DNA from: Deltaproteobacteria bacterium
Lineage (GTDB): Bacteria; Myxococcota_A; Polyangia; JAAYKL01
Assembly: GCA_016936575.1 (NCBI GenBank)
Contig: JAFGXQ010000128.1
Coordinates: 27,690 to 91,689, forward strand
Length of the DNA stretch: 64,000 nt
Direction of reading: 5' to 3'
Positions 38,959 to 48,547 of the stretch are shown here, piece after piece. Numbering within the stretch: position 1 is the first letter of the stretch; each line of letters starts with the position of its first letter. The position numbers and the translations under genes are program-made. A model generated the notes under the pieces. That model was not told the origin of the DNA. It searched no databases and was given only the letters and a program-made list of their open reading frames with translations.

Positions 38959-41900
38959 TTAAAACTCCAACCGGAAACACAAATCCAAACCCCAGTTCCC
39001 GCTCTTACTGGTTTCATTCTTGTTATCATAACTGGCTGAAACCGAAACATTATCGTTGATTTTGTAACTGAGTGTTCCCTCCACATCCTGTTCTTCACCC
39101 ACGCTGGACGAAACCTGAACCCAAATATCTCTGGTAATCCGTTTCCCCAACGCCACCCGGGTGGTTTCCGTGCCTGCCTTTTCGGAATACTCACTATATA
39201 CATTCACTTCCACCGGAATCGCTCCGGAGCTCACGTTTTCCAGAATCGGCGCCAGCGACATGGCCAGACCCTGACTATCAAGAGCGTTGTGCTCCTGTTT
39301 TGTCATTCCCGTCAGCAGAAGCATGACAATATCTTCTTGCGGCAGATACGGCTGGCTCGATAGATGCACTTCATATTCTTCCACCGTACCCTCAGCGGTA
39401 ATCGTCACCTTCCAGTCGCGAATATCCACATCTGCCGTTACCCGGAAATTCGGATTCTCCGGACGGGTTGGGTCTTTAAACGAAACAAACGCATTTTGAA
39501 TTTCAAATGTTTTCCCGGCGAAACGAACCTCTCCGCCTACCCCGAGTACACGCCCCAGGAATCCGTACGCCTGATTCGTTCCCACCAACCGCAAAGGCTC
39601 TTCCTGATCATCAATTTTCAGCTGTGCATCGAGAAGGTTATTCAAAATCATCAGATTTCGGTCGCCATGAAGACGAATATCATACTCGAACACATCCTTG
39701 CTCTTGTCGAATAGTTTGGGTCGGGTCGTCCGCTTCCGCTTGCCGCCGATACCTGTCACATCCAAATCCGATACCTCGATAATATGCACGGGTTCGGTAT
39801 ACTTGAAATTGGATATTTCCACATCGCCGCTGATAAACGGAATATCACGCGTTTTCCCGGGAGACATAATCAACCCGTTTTTCAGCGTAGACGCCCGCAG
39901 GGTCAGCTCATCCATCAGCTGCAGTTCAAGATTCGCCAGCGCCAAATTGAATCGATAATCATCCACGGCAAGTCCATCGAAAGAGATCCATCCACCCATA
40001 TCGAGGGTTCCTCCGGCGCTCTTTCCGGTAAACTCAGCCAATCGGATAATATTCGACCCCAGCACCACCTTTCCGCTCACGTCCTCTATTCGATTCGGAA
40101 ATCCCGCCACTTCGAAATTCCCGTCCACCACTTCGGCTTCCCCTCGGAATTTCGGATCATCCCACGGCCCGGATATCAGCACATTGAACGACAGCTTCCC
40201 TTCGCTGTCAGATACCGTATCGGTCAATCTTGAAACCAGCTGCAGGTTCGCCAGGCCTTTGGCGGAAAGCTTGAATCGCCTGTCATCTGCATACCCACCG
40301 ATATCGAACACCACATGATCGCCCAGAAACCGCGCATCTTTCAGCGTAAATCTGTCGTTCGCAACCGTAATGGAGATAGTCGCTTTATTTTTAAAACGAA
40401 ACTGCTCATACGCCGCCTGAAAATCAAAAATACGCGCCATTCCGTTCAACTGGACCGGGCCTTCCATTCTTCCGCTCAACACGGTTTCTCCCGTCAGTTT
40501 CAACGTAACAGGGCTGCCGCTTTTATTTAGGTCCATTATTTCAGCCAGATTCAAATCCCGAACGAACGCTTCCACCACAAAATCATCTGTCGCAAAGTCG
40601 AACACGCTGTGCTCCACAACCGCCATCCGATCGGCAAGGGTGCCCTGCACCTGAACCACCTTCCCATCCAGCGACACCTCCAGGTCACTGGCGCCGAATT
40701 TCATTTCATGTCGCGTGGTATCCGACAACCGAACCGTCGCCCGCCCCTGCGGATGTGCCACTGTTCCCTCCAGCACGGCGAACACCTGTCCCACCCCTTC
40801 GATTTCCAAATCACTCACCAGCGGATACACAATATCTTCCACGCGAACATCGGTTACCACCCCCATAAAATTCAGTTCAGAAAGGTCTTTGAGAGAGCCG
40901 GTGATAGCGACCGTTCCCTGCCCCTTGGTCATATCCAGCCGCGTGAGCTGCAATGTACCGTCGTCGTACGTTGCATCAATCCCGCCACCGCCGAATACTT
41001 CGTTGAACAGAGTCAACCCCTCGTGCGTCACTTCGGTTTTCACAAACAGTTTTTCCGGTTTCGTCTGATACTGAATATCCAACAAACCGGAAAAATAACC
41101 TTTGGGGGAGCCCCATTGCGACGTATCGAGATGATACGAGCGAGCCAAATCATCCAATTCCGCCCGCTCCACATTAAAATTGGCCCCCACACCCAGCCCC
41201 TTCGGCGATTCAAAATCCAGCGACAACACATCTGTTGAATAATGACTCTTTCGACTGCGAATATCGAGATTTTCGAACAACAAATACCGACCGTCAAAAC
41301 GCACACCCGTCGATACTTCACTGTAATCATACCCCGCAAAGCGCATCCGTTTGAACGCTGCACTGCCGTCGATGTACGGCGTACCCCATCCCGGGGCATT
41401 GATTTTGCAATCCAGGCTGCCGTTGCCATCCACCGAGAAACCGGTGATAGTCGCAACGTCGCCCAGATCCATTCTCGATGACCACGCATGCAGGTTCCAC
41501 CCGCGGTCTCCGAAGAAAAACTCCATATCCACATTCACGAGTGAATTATTTCGCTGCACCACAAATCCGTTTCCAGCGAACGCCTTTTCGGTAATGGTAA
41601 ACGGACCGCGTACCGATACCTCAGGAATCGAAATCAACGTTTCTTTGTGTGCTTTGCGGAATCCGTCATCAAACACCCTATGACGTCGAACATCCAAATC
41701 CGTGGTACCGCGCAGCAGCAGTCCGTTCAATTTTCCTTTCACCGAAACATGTCCACTCATCTGCTGCATCACAAAAGAATTGTCCATCGTGAGGTTTTCA
41801 AGCAGTTTGGCCAGTTCAATATTCTCGAGGTCTACCTCGCTCTCGATACTCAAATCCTCGTCGAACTCTATTCCCCCCGACAATTTCAACGCACCACCGG

Positions 41901-42942
41901 CAGTGCGAAGCTCCACATCTGAATATGCAACACCTCTATCGCTGTAAGACACTGTCCCATCCAGATCGCCAATGACAAAATCATCCACCGAAACCTCGCG
42001 AAGGGTCACATTTCCGCGTGCCACAATGCTCGGCGCTTCTTCCGGCGTTGCGAACAACGCGCTGACCTGGCCGCTGAAGCCGGCATGCCCTTTCATAACA
42101 GGCATATCCAGCGGGAACCGTGCGAGCATGGGCAGGGGTACATCCACCGAAAAATACATGGCATTCAGCTTGTTTCCCTGCAGATGTACCGGAACGTACA
42201 CATCCTGCGCGTCCAGTGTGATTCCCGCCAGATTTCCCTCCGCTGTGCGGATATTCAACGAATCCTCGTCCAGCGCTGCGCGAATCTTGATGCCATTAAT
42301 CTGCTCGTCAATATGTACGTCACCGTTGTCGAATTTCCCGCTTGCCTTTTCAAGCAATGCACGAATTTCAATCTGATCCTGTCCCCGGTGACGTCCCGTG
42401 ATGTCGAGATACAGACCGTCCACATCCACATCAACTTCCCCCACGCCTTTCGGATCAGATATTCGAACTTCAAAATGACCATCGCTCAGCGCCACCACGT
42501 CAAACTTCGGCAGAAAAGACAAATCAATTTTGTCACTTGAGTCATCACCAATCTTCGACGCTTCCCGCAGCTTGTTCATGTCCGATTCTGTAAGTTTCAC
42601 CGTACATCGAGGCTCGCCCATGTAAATTTCTTCGATGCTGATTCGACCCCGCAACAGATCGAGCGCATTGGGCGACACTTCGGCTTCATCCAGCGTGCAC
42701 GCCGCATCAAACGCTGCCCCGCGGGCAGTTAAATCCTCAAGCAGCAACCGGGGAGGAAAAAACGCCAAATCAATGTTGCGAAATGTAACTTCCAGCCCTG
42801 TCTCTCGCTTCAGCCCGTCGTATACTTTTTGGGAAATCCATGTCGAGCCGATTTCCGAAGTGATAAACAGCAGGGCACCGGCGACCAGAAGCCCAATCAC
42901 CAGTACCAACGCCAGAAGAATTTTACCGATTCGCTTACGCAC
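38959..42942 (-). CDS. tamB: Translocation and assembly module protein TamB
   Basis: 1327 residues, from a GTG start with GAGGG upstream. An N-terminal membrane helix (ILLALVLVIGLLVAGALLF) anchors it in the inner membrane. The long middle is the AsmA/TamB-like beta-taco repeat region. The C-terminal 350 residues are the TamB (DUF490) domain (VGGEVRFAGKTFEIQNAFVSF, one residue more than shown in part), ending CFRLEF. TamB spans the periplasm and carries phospholipids or outer-membrane substrates to TamA. Followed directly by the Omp85 gene. Confidence 0.92.
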   Translation of the reverse strand: MRKRIGKILLALVLVIGLLVAGALLFITSEIGSTWISQKVYDGLKRETGLEVTFRNIDLAFFPPRLLLEDLTARGAAFDAACTLDEAEVSPNALDLLRGRISIEEIYMGEPRCTVKLTESDMNKLREASKIGDDSSDKIDLSFLPKFDVVALSDGHFEVRISDPKGVGEVDVDVDGLYLDITGRHRGQDQIEIRALLEKASGKFDNGDVHIDEQINGIKIRAALDEDSLNIRTAEGNLAGITLDAQDVYVPVHLQGNKLNAMYFSVDVPLPMLARFPLDMPVMKGHAGFSGQVSALFATPEEAPSIVARGNVTLREVSVDDFVIGDLDGTVSYSDRGVAYSDVELRTAGGALKLSGGIEFDEDLSIESEVDLENIELAKLLENLTMDNSFVMQQMSGHVSVKGKLNGLLLRGTTDLDVRRHRVFDDGFRKAHKETLISIPEVSVRGPFTITEKAFAGNGFVVQRNNSLVNVDMEFFFGDRGWNLHAWSSRMDLGDVATITGFSVDGNGSLDCKINAPGWGTPYIDGSAAFKRMRFAGYDYSEVSTGVRFDGRYLLFENLDIRSRKSHYSTDVLSLDFESPKGLGVGANFNVERAELDDLARSYHLDTSQWGSPKGYFSGLLDIQYQTKPEKLFVKTEVTHEGLTLFNEVFGGGGIDATYDDGTLQLTRLDMTKGQGTVAITGSLKDLSELNFMGVVTDVRVEDIVYPLVSDLEIEGVGQVFAVLEGTVAHPQGRATVRLSDTTRHEMKFGASDLEVSLDGKVVQVQGTLADRMAVVEHSVFDFATDDFVVEAFVRDLNLAEIMDLNKSGSPVTLKLTGETVLSGRMEGPVQLNGMARIFDFQAAYEQFRFKNKATISITVANDRFTLKDARFLGDHVVFDIGGYADDRRFKLSAKGLANLQLVSRLTDTVSDSEGKLSFNVLISGPWDDPKFRGEAEVVDGNFEVAGFPNRIEDVSGKVVLGSNIIRLAEFTGKSAGGTLDMGGWISFDGLAVDDYRFNLALANLELQLMDELTLRASTLKNGLIMSPGKTRDIPFISGDVEISNFKYTEPVHIIEVSDLDVTGIGGKRKRTTRPKLFDKSKDVFEYDIRLHGDRNLMILNNLLDAQLKIDDQEEPLRLVGTNQAYGFLGRVLGVGGEVRFAGKTFEIQNAFVSFKDPTRPENPNFRVTADVDIRDWKVTITAEGTVEEYEVHLSSQPYLPQEDIVMLLLTGMTKQEHNALDSQGLAMSLAPILENVSSGAIPVEVNVYSEYSEKAGTETTRVALGKRITRDIWVQVSSSVGEEQDVEGTLSYKINDNVSVSASYDNKNETSKSGNWGLDLCFRLEF

Positions 42943-43003
42943 GATAACCCTCTTCTCTTCGACGTTGTACTGCAGGTGTTGAACTATCCAATAACATACG
43001 TCT

Positions 43004-43009
43004 ATTATA
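43004..43009 (-). promoter_or_regulatory. Putative -10 box of tamB
   Basis: A perfect TATAAT on the minus strand about 62 bases before the tamB start. The matching -35 at 17 bases (TTCAGT) is poor, so activation or a different spacing may be needed. Confidence 0.4.
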
Positions 43010-43230
43010 GAGATTTAATATAACACACTGAAATAACTTGGTTTTCTTGCCACTCAGCCACAATGTTAACTATCGTACAAGTTATTGAAAAAGCTCATGA
43101 ATTGTGATCAACAAACCTACATGTAGCACAAGATAAGACATGTGTATTTTTACAGTGATAAAATATCGCACTGCGTATCAAAACACTCCCTCAATTTCTG
43201 CGAAAGAAATGCTTCACGCCATCGATGTAG

Positions 43231-43257
43231 TAAAAAAACAGGTCCGCCGATTCGGCT
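43231..43257 (-). terminator. Weak intrinsic terminator candidate after GH5
   Basis: On the minus strand the palindrome GCCGAATCGGC is followed by GGACCTG and seven T, a dozen bases after the GH5 stop. The stem is short (4-5 bp). Confidence 0.35.
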
Positions 43258-43269
43258 AGTATACACGCA

Positions 43270-44547
43270 TCAATACGTGCTCAAATGGTCAACCAGGGTC
43301 TTCAGCTGCGGATAAATCAGAGAACCGTTCACGCCGTCGTCGGCCAGAGATTCCAAACGATCATCGGCCCAGCAGAACGGATCAATCGGTCGCTGCCAGC
43401 TGGAACACCCCGGACCGGCACTCCACCAGGTCCATCCCACATACACATCTTGATTGTCTTCAATATGTTTCAAATGGTCATTTAACGCTGCGATACATGT
43501 CGCATCCGCTTCCACACCGAACTCACCCAGAAATCCCTTTTTGTTGTTCTCCTTCAACCACTGAGTGAATCGATACATACGATAGGAACCGACAGTCTCG
43601 TTGGTACAGGGCACAGGATGTTCCTCCGGAAGCTGATTCGGACGCATTTCCCCTGTGGAACATTGACAAACACCCCAGTCGGAACTGATTTCGTCCAAAT
43701 ACTGATGTACCTCAAAAACCAGGTGGTCATCATCCAATGGGTCCACAATTTGCAGCATCGCGTCGGCGTTGCTCATTTCCCCTGTTGAATCCGTCCAGGT
43801 CTGATACCAGCTATGTGCGCCGCTCCAGCCGTTTCCGTTGATGAAAATCAGGTTCTGCGCCCCTTCCGCCCGAATCCCCGCGATGGCCGCATTGGCTGCT
43901 GTTACCCACTGAGAGGTAGGCATGGTATGCGGCTCATTCATAATGCCGAACAACACTTCCGGATAGGGTTTGAACACCGCCGCCAATTGCCGCCAGACAT
44001 TCACATAATTCTGGTACGACACTTCCTCAGAGCCGATCAGATCCCCGCCGTAGCGCGCATAGTTATGCATATCAATCAACACCTTGGCGCCCCAATCCCG
44101 TAGGTGGAACACAGTGATTTTCAACTGTCTGAGTTCTTCGGCATCTAGGGGGCCGTCCAACTCGGGCTGAATGTACTCCCATTTAAACGGCAATCGCACG
44201 GTCGTCATTCCCCAGCCGCGGTACCACTGCAGATACGACGCATATCCTTGCGTAAGATACTGGTCCGGCCATTTTGTCTGGCTCGCGCCGCCGTCCCACT
44301 CCGGTCCGCTCATATTGACACCTACATAGGGAAGGCCGCTCAAATCAAAGTCAAATGAGGCGTTCGGGTCCACATCCGTATCGAACGGAATCTCGTCATC
44401 GTTTCGCTCCCCCCCGGTACCTTCATTCGAATTCAACGGCACGGAATCATCCTCGGGCTCATCCACGCATCCGAATGCAAACAGAATGCACACCGAAAGG
44501 AACATCATTGTTGTCAGTTTTAAGGTCAGTTCTTGCATTTTCATCAT
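43270..44547 (-). CDS. GH5-family glycoside hydrolase lipoprotein (cellulase-like)
   Basis: 425 residues. Lipobox FAFGC (Cys27), then an acidic linker. The TIM-barrel catalytic domain runs from residue 75. The GH5 acid/base is Glu205 in GIMNEPHTM and the nucleophile is Glu342 in GFLGEFGVE; the conserved VRLPFKWEYIQP, DMHNYARYG and HQYLD are present. It is expected to hydrolyse beta-1,4-glucan or a related polysaccharide. AGAGG lies four bases before the first of several ATGs. With the expansin-like, beta-helix and fibro-slime proteins it supports plant-polymer attack at the cell surface. Confidence 0.92.
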   Translation of the reverse strand: MMKMQELTLKLTTMMFLSVCILFAFGCVDEPEDDSVPLNSNEGTGGERNDDEIPFDTDVDPNASFDFDLSGLPYVGVNMSGPEWDGGASQTKWPDQYLTQGYASYLQWYRGWGMTTVRLPFKWEYIQPELDGPLDAEELRQLKITVFHLRDWGAKVLIDMHNYARYGGDLIGSEEVSYQNYVNVWRQLAAVFKPYPEVLFGIMNEPHTMPTSQWVTAANAAIAGIRAEGAQNLIFINGNGWSGAHSWYQTWTDSTGEMSNADAMLQIVDPLDDDHLVFEVHQYLDEISSDWGVCQCSTGEMRPNQLPEEHPVPCTNETVGSYRMYRFTQWLKENNKKGFLGEFGVEADATCIAALNDHLKHIEDNQDVYVGWTWWSAGPGCSSWQRPIDPFCWADDRLESLADDGVNGSLIYPQLKTLVDHLSTY

Positions 44548-44677
44548 ATTGCCTCTTTATGTCGTTATTTAAGAAAGTCAGCTATTAAGACTTTTCTTGC
44601 ATATCGTTCGGGCTGTCTTTGAACGACCGCCGGAAAAGTGGTGGCCTCATTTGCCCAAAACGGCTCAAATTAAATGA

Positions 44678-45952
44678 TCATTCATGCCGCTGCAATGAGT
44701 TCTCCAGCGCCAGGAGACGCTCCTTTTGTGATTCTGTCTGCGCCAGCTCGGCGGCACTTGCCAAATACTGCGCCACTAGCCCTTCTTTTTCTTTCAATGC
44801 GGCAAGCAACCTTGCCGACTCTATATTATACTCAAAAAAATTGGCTTTGTCGTATCCGTTTGCCAAATGGCGGTAAATATCACACGCCTCGCGCAACTTA
44901 TTTTCCTCCTCCAGCAATCTGGCCAGCGGCAACGCCGCCTCCGGGTCATACTGTTCATGAATTCCCCGCTGACAACAATGGTCAACCACTGCCTGATAAA
45001 ATTCTCGGGCCTCTTGCTTCTTGTCCATGGCCATATGGGTATGCCCGAGTTCCCTGAATACCCGCATGTCCGGATGCATGGCACCCATGGTATCCATTGC
45101 GTTTTCGAGCGTCCGCTTCGACCGTTCGAACTCTCCGCGCTCCCGTAGAAAAATACCCAGGTTCAATAGCGGCAGATGATTTTCCGGCGCCGTGCGATAG
45201 GCCTTCATCAATGCGTCTTCCGCCGCATCAAAGCGTTCCTCTTTAATATATATATTGGCCAGCAGGTTGTATGCGACCACAAGCTCGTCTTTGGCCTGAT
45301 CCGGCTCAGGACACTTCGCAACGAATGTTTCCAATGACTCCTGCCCCGCCGCGATGTCCTCCGCCAGCAGCTGTTGACGCCCAAGTTCTAGATGAATGAA
45401 TACCCCTTCAGCGCCCTCGTCTGCCAGAACCGACGACAGCAAATCAACCGCTTCCCGGTGTTCCCCATCATGACCCTTGATAATTCCCTGATAGAACAAT
45501 TCTGTATAGTTTGAAAACTCCTGCGCCTGCGCAGCCGACCAGGCGCCTGAAATAACCGCCAACAACTCCTCCTCGCTCATTTCGTGCTCTTCAGACATGG
45601 CTCGCGCTTCGGCCTTCACAAAGTCCTCACGACACGCATCGACTCTGTTCGCCATGTCATCAGTATCGCAAATCAGCAATACATCCTCTAAAAACTCCAA
45701 AGCGCGCTCCACATCTCCCGCCTCAAAATACTCCCTGGCCGCATCGATACGTTTTTGCGCCAGTGCTTCATTGCAGTCCGCAATCTTCTGCCGAATTTTC
45801 GCTATCTCGTTCTCCTGCACCCCTTTTGCTTTTTTCAACGCGCGCTGATACGCCAGCTTTGCTTCCCCGAAATCCTCATTCGAAAACAACTGCTCGCCTT
45901 CATCGCGATTGCTCTCGAATGTACCGCCGGTAATCCATTTTACAAAAGACAT
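44678..45952 (-). CDS. Cytoplasmic TPR-repeat protein
   Basis: 424 residues from the ATG at 45952, preceded by AGAGGTGA. A further 14 codons upstream lack a ribosome-binding site. The protein begins MSFVKWITGGTFESNRDEGE and has no signal peptide. TPR helices run through nearly the whole chain (EDFGEAKLAYQRALKKAKG, DVERALEFLEDVLLICD, ERFDAAEDALMKAYRTAPEN). Probably a scaffold protein. No partner can be named, and its neighbours are secreted proteins. Confidence 0.75.
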   Translation of the reverse strand: MSFVKWITGGTFESNRDEGEQLFSNEDFGEAKLAYQRALKKAKGVQENEIAKIRQKIADCNEALAQKRIDAAREYFEAGDVERALEFLEDVLLICDTDDMANRVDACREDFVKAEARAMSEEHEMSEEELLAVISGAWSAAQAQEFSNYTELFYQGIIKGHDGEHREAVDLLSSVLADEGAEGVFIHLELGRQQLLAEDIAAGQESLETFVAKCPEPDQAKDELVVAYNLLANIYIKEERFDAAEDALMKAYRTAPENHLPLLNLGIFLRERGEFERSKRTLENAMDTMGAMHPDMRVFRELGHTHMAMDKKQEAREFYQAVVDHCCQRGIHEQYDPEAALPLARLLEEENKLREACDIYRHLANGYDKANFFEYNIESARLLAALKEKEGLVAQYLASAAELAQTESQKERLLALENSLQRHE

Positions 45953-46123
45953 AGTCACCTCTTGGTTATCGTGTGTGTTATCGCTGCTTTTCAACGTCTC
46001 TATCGTTTGTCACAATCCGGCAGTTGTAAAACGAGATGACAAAAATGTCGATACACCAAACGTCAACCGTATTACCAGGCAGGTGTCAATCCGAACTATA
46101 TCAGGAAAAAAAAGAAGGTAGCG

Positions 46124-47140
46124 TTACTCGGCAACGATATTGCTGAAACACTTGATGTTGGTTTCAATTCTGAAGTTCGACGCCTCGGTGTGACGCTCGG
46201 CGTGGAAAATATCCATGTCGTAGGTTTCGCCCTTGGTCAGCCCCAGATTATCGAATACAATCGTATCGCGGAACGGCCAGTGCAGTCCGCCCAAATCCAA
46301 TGCCAGCTCACCATCTACAAAAATCCACAAGTCATCATCGCCGCTGAACATGAATTCTTCGCCGCCTTCATAGGTGAATTTGGTATGAACTTCGGTCGTA
46401 AACAGGAAGTTACGTTCGTCACCGTTGGCATCCCGCTGCCCCTCAAATCCGAATCCGTCGTTATCGCCCAGAGGGAAGAAATATTCAGAATTGAAAGAGT
46501 AATTGCCCGAACCGTCTTCTTCCAGCACCAGCAGCTTCTCAATGCGCATGTTCACACCATCAACGTCGGTGTACCATTCTTTGAACGTATCTGCAGCCGT
46601 CCACATGGGGCCGTTGCTCGCTTTGCTTGACTGCTGATCCGTGTATATCGTTCCTTCCAATTCGGCTTTATCCACCGAACCGCCGTTCGGACAAGTGGAC
46701 TGACAGTCCATATCAGCGACATACGCATCGCCCCACAGACTTTTCCATACCGGTTTACGATCCGAATTCAAATTGCTCTGCACCAAACCGAGTGCAGGTC
46801 CCCATCCGAGGTCTGACCGTTCGAAATCGGGGTGAGATGCTTTGAAATCGCGGAACACCACCCGCAGGAAGTTATCGCAATCCCCCTCATCCGGATTGTA
46901 GCCTGAGGGCACGTCCACCACGGTGTTTCCCTCAAAATCATAATCGCCGTCACCATCGCCGTCAGAGTCAGAATCGCCATCGCCGTCGGAATCCGAGTCC
47001 CCATCGCCGCCACCGGGAATCGTTCCCCGAGTCGAGCTGCTATCACACGCCGATACCAGCACAAAAGTAAGACCGAACAATAAAAATGCGATCAGGCCCA
47101 AAGTTTTCAGTTGTGTTTTACGCTCACCGTTCATTGCCAT
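46124..47140 (-). CDS. Fibro-slime domain lipoprotein (paralogue 1)
   Basis: 338 residues. Lipobox VSAC (Cys32), a Gly/Asp/Ser linker at 43-68, then a fibro-slime domain with [14 protein letters not shown] at its start and the signature [19 protein letters not shown]. The end is [20 protein letters not shown]. The domain is known from Dictyostelium and from adhesion proteins of Fibrobacter, where it binds cellulose or forms slime. It is about half identical by eye to the neighbouring paralogue, so a tandem duplication is likely. GGAG precedes the first ATG. Confidence 0.88.
   Translation of the reverse strand: MAMNGERKTQLKTLGLIAFLLFGLTFVLVSACDSSSTRGTIPGGGDGDSDSDGDGDSDSDGDGDGDYDFEGNTVVDVPSGYNPDEGDCDNFLRVVFRDFKASHPDFERSDLGWGPALGLVQSNLNSDRKPVWKSLWGDAYVADMDCQSTCPNGGSVDKAELEGTIYTDQQSSKASNGPMWTAADTFKEWYTDVDGVNMRIEKLLVLEEDGSGNYSFNSEYFFPLGDNDGFGFEGQRDANGDERNFLFTTEVHTKFTYEGGEEFMFSGDDDLWIFVDGELALDLGGLHWPFRDTIVFDNLGLTKGETYDMDIFHAERHTEASNFRIETNIKCFSNIVAE
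46937..47005 (-). repeat. Asp-rich coding repeat
   Basis: 23 codons of D-G-D and D-S-D in the linker of fibro-slime paralogue 1. Confidence 0.8.
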
Positions 47141-47256
47141 TTTCTCCTTGGATATTTTTTATCGCAAATTAAGCACGTGACCCATTTGCCACATAAATTA
47201 GTTGTTTAAAATACGAAATTTAACGGTATAGGAAAAGCAATAACGCAATTAAATAC

Positions 47257-47279
47257 AACCCAAACCAAACGATTGGGTT
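47257..47279 (-). terminator. Inverted repeat between the fibro-slime genes
   Basis: AACCCAA and TTGGGTT form a perfect 7-bp stem with a 9-base loop, about 65 bases after the stop of paralogue 2. The tail GTATTTAATT is only loosely T-rich, so termination is plausible but weak. Confidence 0.35.
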
Positions 47280-47345
47280 AATTAACCACCCGATTTTATA
47301 CAATTATTCCGAAAGACCGGCAGGCTGAAAAAACGACACCCGATT

Positions 47346-48299
47346 CTATTCGGCCACCGTCTGGAAGCAGGCAATCGTTGTTTCGATGCGAAAATTCGAT
47401 TGCGTCGTATGTCGCTCGGCATGGAAAATGTCCATATCGTAGAACTGACCTTCCCCGGCTTCGATTCCCAGTTCTTCGGCCATGGCGTCAAAATCAATGG
47501 TTCCCGACTTGGGTTCATGAAGACCGCCCAAATCCAACGCCAACCGTCCGTTCACAAAAATCCATAAATCGTCGTCCCCCGTGAAGGTGAACTCCTCCCC
47601 GCCCTTGTATTCAAATGCGGTGTGAATCTCTGTTGTGAACAGAAAATTGCGTTCATTGTCGTTGTCGTCTTCCTGTCCCGATTCAGCACCGAAGCCCTCG
47701 TCATTTCCGAGAGGAAAAAACGTCGAATCATCAAAAGTATACATTCCGCTGTCTTTTTCTGTCAGAACGATGCCCTTTTCAATCGGTATATTCACCCCAT
47801 CCACGTCTTTATACCAGTCCTCAAAATCCGATGGCACCAGTTTCCAATTTTCATTCGGAAGACCATCGGACAGGGCAACACAGGATGTCCCGCTGTCCAG
47901 CATCCAACACGCATCGCCGGCATCGAGTACCGGTTTTCGGCTGCCGTTCAGTGTTGTGGCCAGCAAATTCTTCACCACTTTGTCTCCCTGCTGCTCCTCG
48001 GGTAGCTCAAAATCAGGATGACTCGCTTTAAAATCTCGGAAAGTCACGGGCAGAATCGGGTTACAGTTTCCGCCCACCAAGCTCAAATCCTCTACTATAC
48101 CATCGCCGTCCGGGTCCGGGTCGCCATCCGCATCGCTATCACCGTCACTGTCGCCGTCTGAATCCCCATCGGCATCGCCGTCGACAGCCGCCCCGGGAGG
48201 CGGTGAATTGGTGTCACTGGAACACGCGATAATTCCGCCGACCAGAATTGAAAATAAAACAAAGGCAGCAATCGTATTAATTTTAAATATACCCTGCAT
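47346..48299 (-). CDS. Fibro-slime domain lipoprotein (paralogue 2)
   Basis: 317 residues. Lipobox GIIAC (Cys26), a Pro/Ala start and an Asp-rich linker at 40-67, then a fibro-slime domain with [36 protein letters not shown] and [19 protein letters not shown]. Same architecture as the downstream paralogue; 205 bases separate them, so they may be independently transcribed. Expected on the outer-membrane surface as an adhesin or calcium-dependent carbohydrate-binding protein. Confidence 0.88.
   Translation of the reverse strand: MQGIFKINTIAAFVLFSILVGGIIACSSDTNSPPPGAAVDGDADGDSDGDSDGDSDADGDPDPDGDGIVEDLSLVGGNCNPILPVTFRDFKASHPDFELPEEQQGDKVVKNLLATTLNGSRKPVLDAGDACWMLDSGTSCVALSDGLPNENWKLVPSDFEDWYKDVDGVNIPIEKGIVLTEKDSGMYTFDDSTFFPLGNDEGFGAESGQEDDNDNERNFLFTTEIHTAFEYKGGEEFTFTGDDDLWIFVNGRLALDLGGLHEPKSGTIDFDAMAEELGIEAGEGQFYDMDIFHAERHTTQSNFRIETTIACFQTVAE
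48099..48182 (-). repeat. Asp-rich coding repeat
   Basis: 28 codons of D-G-D, D-S-D and D-A-D in the linker of fibro-slime paralogue 2. Confidence 0.8.
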
Positions 48300-48547
48300 G
48301 TCAATCTCCTGACTGTTTGAAACGCAACCTATGGTTCTTTCAGTTTAGTTGAAAATGGGCACACTTTTACAACAAATTTTTTTTAAAACAGGTAAAACGG
48401 GTTTCTACGAATGAATGGAGTGAAAACCGCAATCCGCAACAAAAAGCGCTGCTGAGAGATTGCATTTTATTCAGGGTACCCAATACTGTATACAGAAAGT
48501 TGCAATATATTAGGAATATTTCACAAAAGCTATATTAGCATGCCGCT

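Larger units (their letters stand above)
42943..43269. other. 327-base intergenic region between GH5 and tamB
   Basis: AT-rich, with no open frame and no RNA gene recognised. It holds the 5' end of the tamB transcript on the minus strand and, at its right end, the 3' end of the GH5 gene. Confidence 0.6.
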
